64,000 bases of DNA from Vibrio diabolicus (GTDB taxonomy: Bacteria > Pseudomonadota > Gammaproteobacteria > Enterobacterales > Vibrionaceae), in the NCBI GenBank assembly GCA_001048675.1, contig CCKK01000020.1, positions 558,001 to 622,000 on the forward strand. The letters are read 5' to 3'. Every line of letters begins with the position of its first letter. Position 1 is the first letter of the stretch. The notes beneath the pieces were generated by a model. It saw only the letters and a list, made by a program, of their open reading frames with translations. It had not been told where the DNA came from and did no database searches. This document shows positions 60,896-64,000 of this stretch, piece by piece. Both the position numbers and the translations under genes were made by a program.

Positions 60896-62497
60896 ATGAA
60901 TTTAATAGATTTTTCTAGTTCTCCTGTTTCATTATTGCCACCTATTGTCGCTTTGACTTTGGCGATTCTGACTCGACGTGTATTAGTTTCCTTAGGTGTA
61001 GGTATCGTGCTGGGTGCGGTTCTACTTAATAGCTGGTCTATCGGTGATACCGTTAGTTACGTGAGTTCTCAAGTTTCTTCTGTCTTTATTGAAGATGGCG
61101 GAATTAACACTTGGAACATGAGCATTGTTGGTTTCCTAATCTTATTAGGTATGACAACTGCGTTATTAACGCTATCTGGTGGTACTCGTGCATTTGCCGA
61201 ATGGGCACAATCTCGAGTAAAGAGTAAACGCGGCTCCAAACTTCTTGCTGCCTTTTTAGGCGTATTCATTTTTGTCGACGATTACTTTAACAGTCTTGCT
61301 GTTGGTGCCATTTCTCGTCCAGTAACCGATCGTTTTTATGTGTCTCGCGCGAAGCTTGCGTACATTCTAGACTCAACTGCTGCACCAATGTGTGTGATCA
61401 TGCCTGCTTCTAGCTGGGGTGCTTACATTATTACGATTATCGGCGGTATCTTAGTCTCACATGGGATCACTGAGTATTCGGCTCTTGGCGCGTACGTTCG
61501 TCTTATTCCAATGAACTTCTACGCAGTTTTTGCACTGCTTATGGTGTTTGCTGTGGCGTGGTTTGGCCTCGATATCGGTAAGATGCGTGAGCATGAAATC
61601 TCTGCATCTCAAGGCCGCGGCTTTGATAAAGACAAAGAAAACGACTCGCAAGAAGCGCATGATCTAAACGAAGAGCTAGATATCCGTGAAAGCGAAAAGG
61701 GTAAAGTGTCAGACTTGGTACTTCCTATCGTGACGCTGATTATTGCGACTATCGCTTCTATGCTTTACACGGGTGGCCAAGCATTGGTTGCTGACGGCAA
61801 AGAGTTTGCGCTTCTAGGTGCGTTTGAAAATACAGATGTAGGTACATCACTAATCTACGGTAGCTTGCTTGGCTTAGCAGTTGCACTGTTTACTGTTGTG
61901 AAGCAAGGTCTTCCAATGGGTGAAATTGCACGCACACTTTGGATTGGTGCTAAGTCTATGTTTGGCGCGATTCTAATCCTAGTATTTGCTTGGACTATCG
62001 GTTCGGTTATCGGTGACATGAAGACGGGTTCTTACCTTTCTACAATGGCGCAGGGCAATATCAATCCACATTGGCTACCGGTTATCCTATTCTTGTTGTC
62101 TGGTCTAATGGCATTTTCAACCGGTACTTCTTGGGGGACGTTCGGCATTATGCTTCCAATCGCGGGTGATATGGCTGGTGCAACCGATCTTGCGCTAATG
62201 CTCCCAATGCTAAGTGCAGTTTTAGCCGGTGCCGTTTTTGGTGACCATTGTTCACCTATCTCCGATACCACTATTCTGTCGTCGACTGGTGCACGTTGTA
62301 ATCATATTGATCACGTATCGACCCAGTTGCCTTATGCATTGTCCGTGGCGCTAGTTTCCTGTGTTGGCTTCATTACTTTGGGGATGACTGCGTCAATTGC
62401 ATTCTCATTCATCGCTGCATCAATCACATTTATTATTGTATGTGGAGCACTTTCTTGGTTGTCGAAGTCTAAAATGGCATCGTGTCAAAATGTCTAG
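60896..62497 (+). CDS. lysW: NhaC-family carrier, probable lysine transporter (LysW-type)
   Basis: A membrane protein of 533 aa with 10-12 helices, of the NhaC Na+/H+ antiporter family: VALTLAILTRRVLVSLGVGIVLG, FVDDYFNSLAVGAISRPVTDRF, STAAPMCVIMPASSWGAY, GTSWGTFGIMLPIAGDM and GDHCSPISDTTILSSTGARCNHIDHVSTQLPYA. A lysine riboswitch in front argues that it imports lysine (LysW assignment known from comparative genomics) rather than acting as a general antiporter. An in-frame TTG at 60887 is possible but the ATG at 60896 fits. A GAAGAT site is near. A 26-bp palindromic terminator follows. Confidence 0.85.
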   Translation: MNLIDFSSSPVSLLPPIVALTLAILTRRVLVSLGVGIVLGAVLLNSWSIGDTVSYVSSQVSSVFIEDGGINTWNMSIVGFLILLGMTTALLTLSGGTRAFAEWAQSRVKSKRGSKLLAAFLGVFIFVDDYFNSLAVGAISRPVTDRFYVSRAKLAYILDSTAAPMCVIMPASSWGAYIITIIGGILVSHGITEYSALGAYVRLIPMNFYAVFALLMVFAVAWFGLDIGKMREHEISASQGRGFDKDKENDSQEAHDLNEELDIRESEKGKVSDLVLPIVTLIIATIASMLYTGGQALVADGKEFALLGAFENTDVGTSLIYGSLLGLAVALFTVVKQGLPMGEIARTLWIGAKSMFGAILILVFAWTIGSVIGDMKTGSYLSTMAQGNINPHWLPVILFLLSGLMAFSTGTSWGTFGIMLPIAGDMAGATDLALMLPMLSAVLAGAVFGDHCSPISDTTILSSTGARCNHIDHVSTQLPYALSVALVSCVGFITLGMTASIAFSFIAASITFIIVCGALSWLSKSKMASCQNV

Positions 62498-62524
62498 TAC
62501 AGCTCAGTGTTTTTAATAAAGAGG

Positions 62525-62555
62525 AAGCTCCGCTAAATTTAGCGGAGCTTTTTTT
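62525..62555. terminator. Terminator after lysine transporter
   Basis: A perfect 26-bp palindrome AAGCTCCGCTAAA / TTTAGCGGAGCTT with a T run. Confidence 0.93.
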
Positions 62556-62823
62556 AACGCGATTTAGGTGAGGGGGGCAATCGCGTTTTTGGGGGATAAT
62601 CGTTTCGTGTTAAAAGCGAGCTATTTGTGTTCTGAGCACTCCTTTCTGTGCTGTGATAGAAAATCTATCAACCGACTTCTTCTTAGCTCTAAGCAAAGAC
62701 TATGCCTAGTTTAAGTTGTTGATTTTAAAGGTGGCAATATCAAGAGGTTTATGATGAGGGGCTAAGTAAATGATATATGATGAGTTGTCTGTTACACAGT
62801 GTCACGTTACACCTGTACAGCAA
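62556..62823. other. Intergenic region, no gene seen
   Basis: 268 bp between two convergent genes; nothing supported was found. No terminator for the minus-strand activator gene was recognised. Confidence 0.4.
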
Positions 62824-63777
62824 CTAAACATTTAAGTTGTATTTCTTTATTAGACGATAAAGCGTTGTTCTTGAAATACCAAGATGACGTGCAGCCGCAC
62901 TCATATTGTGCTTATTTTCTTCGATAGCTTGCAGTAGGTAGTCAAGATCAATTTGGTCCACTGAAGGAAGTAATTGCCTTTCATTATTATCAAGGCCCAA
63001 GTCAGCGACGAGAAGCGTGTGATCTTCACACATGACAATCGCTCGTTGGATTACATTTCGCAGTTCTCTTACGTTACCTGGCCAACGATGCTTGAGGAGC
63101 TTGGCTTTCACTTTATCCGACATTTTTTGTACCTGACCATGAGACAAATCGGTCAAGAAGTGTTCTGATAACATAAGGATATCTTTCCCACGCTTTCTCA
63201 GTGGAGGAATAGTTAATGGCAAGATATTAAGCCGATAGAATAAATCTTCACGGAATCCACCTTGTACAACCTCATTTTTCAAATCCACGTGGCTCGCAGC
63301 AATGACTCTACAGTCCACGTCAATGAATTTATCAGCGCCGACTTTATGGATTTGCTTACTCTCTAAAAAGTGCAGAAGGTGGATTTGTAGATCCGGCGGC
63401 ATATCACCAATCTCATCTAGGAATAGGGTACCTTTATGTGCTTTTTGAATAAAACCGATACGATCTGAAATCGCTCCTGTAAATGCTCCTTTTTCGTGAC
63501 CGAAAAGTTCGGACGCAATAAGACCACTTGGAATTGCGCCGCAGTTAACTTCAACAAAAGGTGCCGAGTGTCTGTTCGACAACTGATGAATAAGACGAGC
63601 ACAGAGACCTTTGCCCACCCCTGTTTCACCCTGAATGAGTACTTCAGCATCACATTGAGCGTACTTTTGGATTGCCGTGCGAAGTTCTTGGATACATGCA
63701 CTATTGCCGATTAATGGGTATAGTGTTGTATCGCTGAAATCCACAGCTTGTTTGTTACTACCGTTACGCAGTTTCAT
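62824..63777 (-). CDS. Sigma-54-dependent transcriptional activator without N-terminal sensor
   Basis: A protein of 317 aa. The AAA+ domain starts at residue ~22: Walker A GETGVGKGLCARLIH, sigma-54-contacting GAFTGA, Walker B GTLFLDEIGDMPPDLQ, and the sensor II WPGNVRELRNVI. A C-terminal Fis-type HTH (MSAAARHLGISRTTLYRLIKKYN) follows. The first 20 residues hold no receiver, GAF or PAS domain, as in PspF, so control must come from a partner protein or from expression level. Its target is not evident; the convergent lysine carrier has its own riboswitch. Confidence 0.9.
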   Translation of the reverse strand: MKLRNGSNKQAVDFSDTTLYPLIGNSACIQELRTAIQKYAQCDAEVLIQGETGVGKGLCARLIHQLSNRHSAPFVEVNCGAIPSGLIASELFGHEKGAFTGAISDRIGFIQKAHKGTLFLDEIGDMPPDLQIHLLHFLESKQIHKVGADKFIDVDCRVIAASHVDLKNEVVQGGFREDLFYRLNILPLTIPPLRKRGKDILMLSEHFLTDLSHGQVQKMSDKVKAKLLKHRWPGNVRELRNVIQRAIVMCEDHTLLVADLGLDNNERQLLPSVDQIDLDYLLQAIEENKHNMSAAARHLGISRTTLYRLIKKYNLNV

Positions 63778-64000
63778 GGTTAATCACTATTTTTTGCCCC
63801 ACTCAAATAATAGTTTTGAATGAGTCGTCTCAAACGTGAGTGGATGTCTCTTTATTGAGAATGATGTCAATTACTAAGGGCGGTGAGATCTAAATAGTTG
63901 TTTTGATGAAAATTCATACTATTCTTCTTTTTCTTTAAGAATAGGGTTGAATAGAAACCTAATTTCTACCCATATATTCAACTGAAATTAAATTTAAATC

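Overview
The window is chromosomal DNA of a Vibrio, most likely of the Harveyi clade (V. parahaemolyticus / V. alginolyticus / V. campbellii group). The basis is recognisable protein content and gene order (ald-lrp-ftsK-lolA-rarA-serS; bioA/bioBFCD-htpX; purB-hflD-mnmA-gsk-hns); no database search was run.

Layout. 1-5.7 kb: the end of a YgiB-like gene, a YgiC-like ATP-grasp gene, a YecA-type protein, a LuxQ-like orphan hybrid kinase and the alanine exporter AlaE. 5.8-11.9 kb: an intact tRNA-Ser(GGA), followed by a roughly 6-kb integrative element bounded by perfect 39-bp direct repeats of the tRNA 3' end. It carries a tyrosine integrase, a three-gene block (SLATT-type two-TM protein, NdpA/37K nucleoid-associated protein, RelA/SpoT-type nucleotide synthetase), an XRE repressor with two spaced operators, a small membrane protein, four 12-bp iteron-like repeats and a Rep-like HTH protein. 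There are no phage structural genes. This is the best candidate for an undescribed system: a small mobile element whose cargo looks like nucleotide-signalled membrane-effector immunity.

12-30.9 kb: two chemoreceptors (one with a locally frame-shifted and restored segment), an AcrAB-type RND pump with a MarR regulator, an AEC transporter, a second tryptophanyl-tRNA synthetase behind an 18-codon leader peptide with tandem Trp codons and a terminator-like hairpin, a secreted sphingomyelinase with a frame-broken chaperone-like partner, miaE, a coiled-coil membrane protein, cysB and a methyltransferase. 31-39.5 kb: core genes ald, lrp, ftsK, lolA, rarA and serS.

39.6-47.9 kb: two small exported proteins, a truncated ybiI-like remnant, divergent bioA and bioBFCD over a symmetrical promoter/operator, a 55-aa protein and htpX. 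48-54.2 kb: an eight-gene lipid-modification operon (SnoaL-like, SDR, FAD oxidoreductase, DUF1365, Cfa-type synthase, DUF2878, a frame-broken chalcone-isomerase-like gene, DUF3833) preceded by four TTGTACA-type boxes. 54.3-64 kb: purB, hflD, mnmA, a small conserved gene, gsk, hns, a lysine riboswitch in front of an NhaC-family carrier (so probably a lysine importer), and a sigma-54 activator without a sensor domain.

Two genes (chaperone-like and chalcone-isomerase-like) are each broken by what looks like one extra base in a poly-A run, so assembly error or homopolymer variation must be separated from real gene loss.
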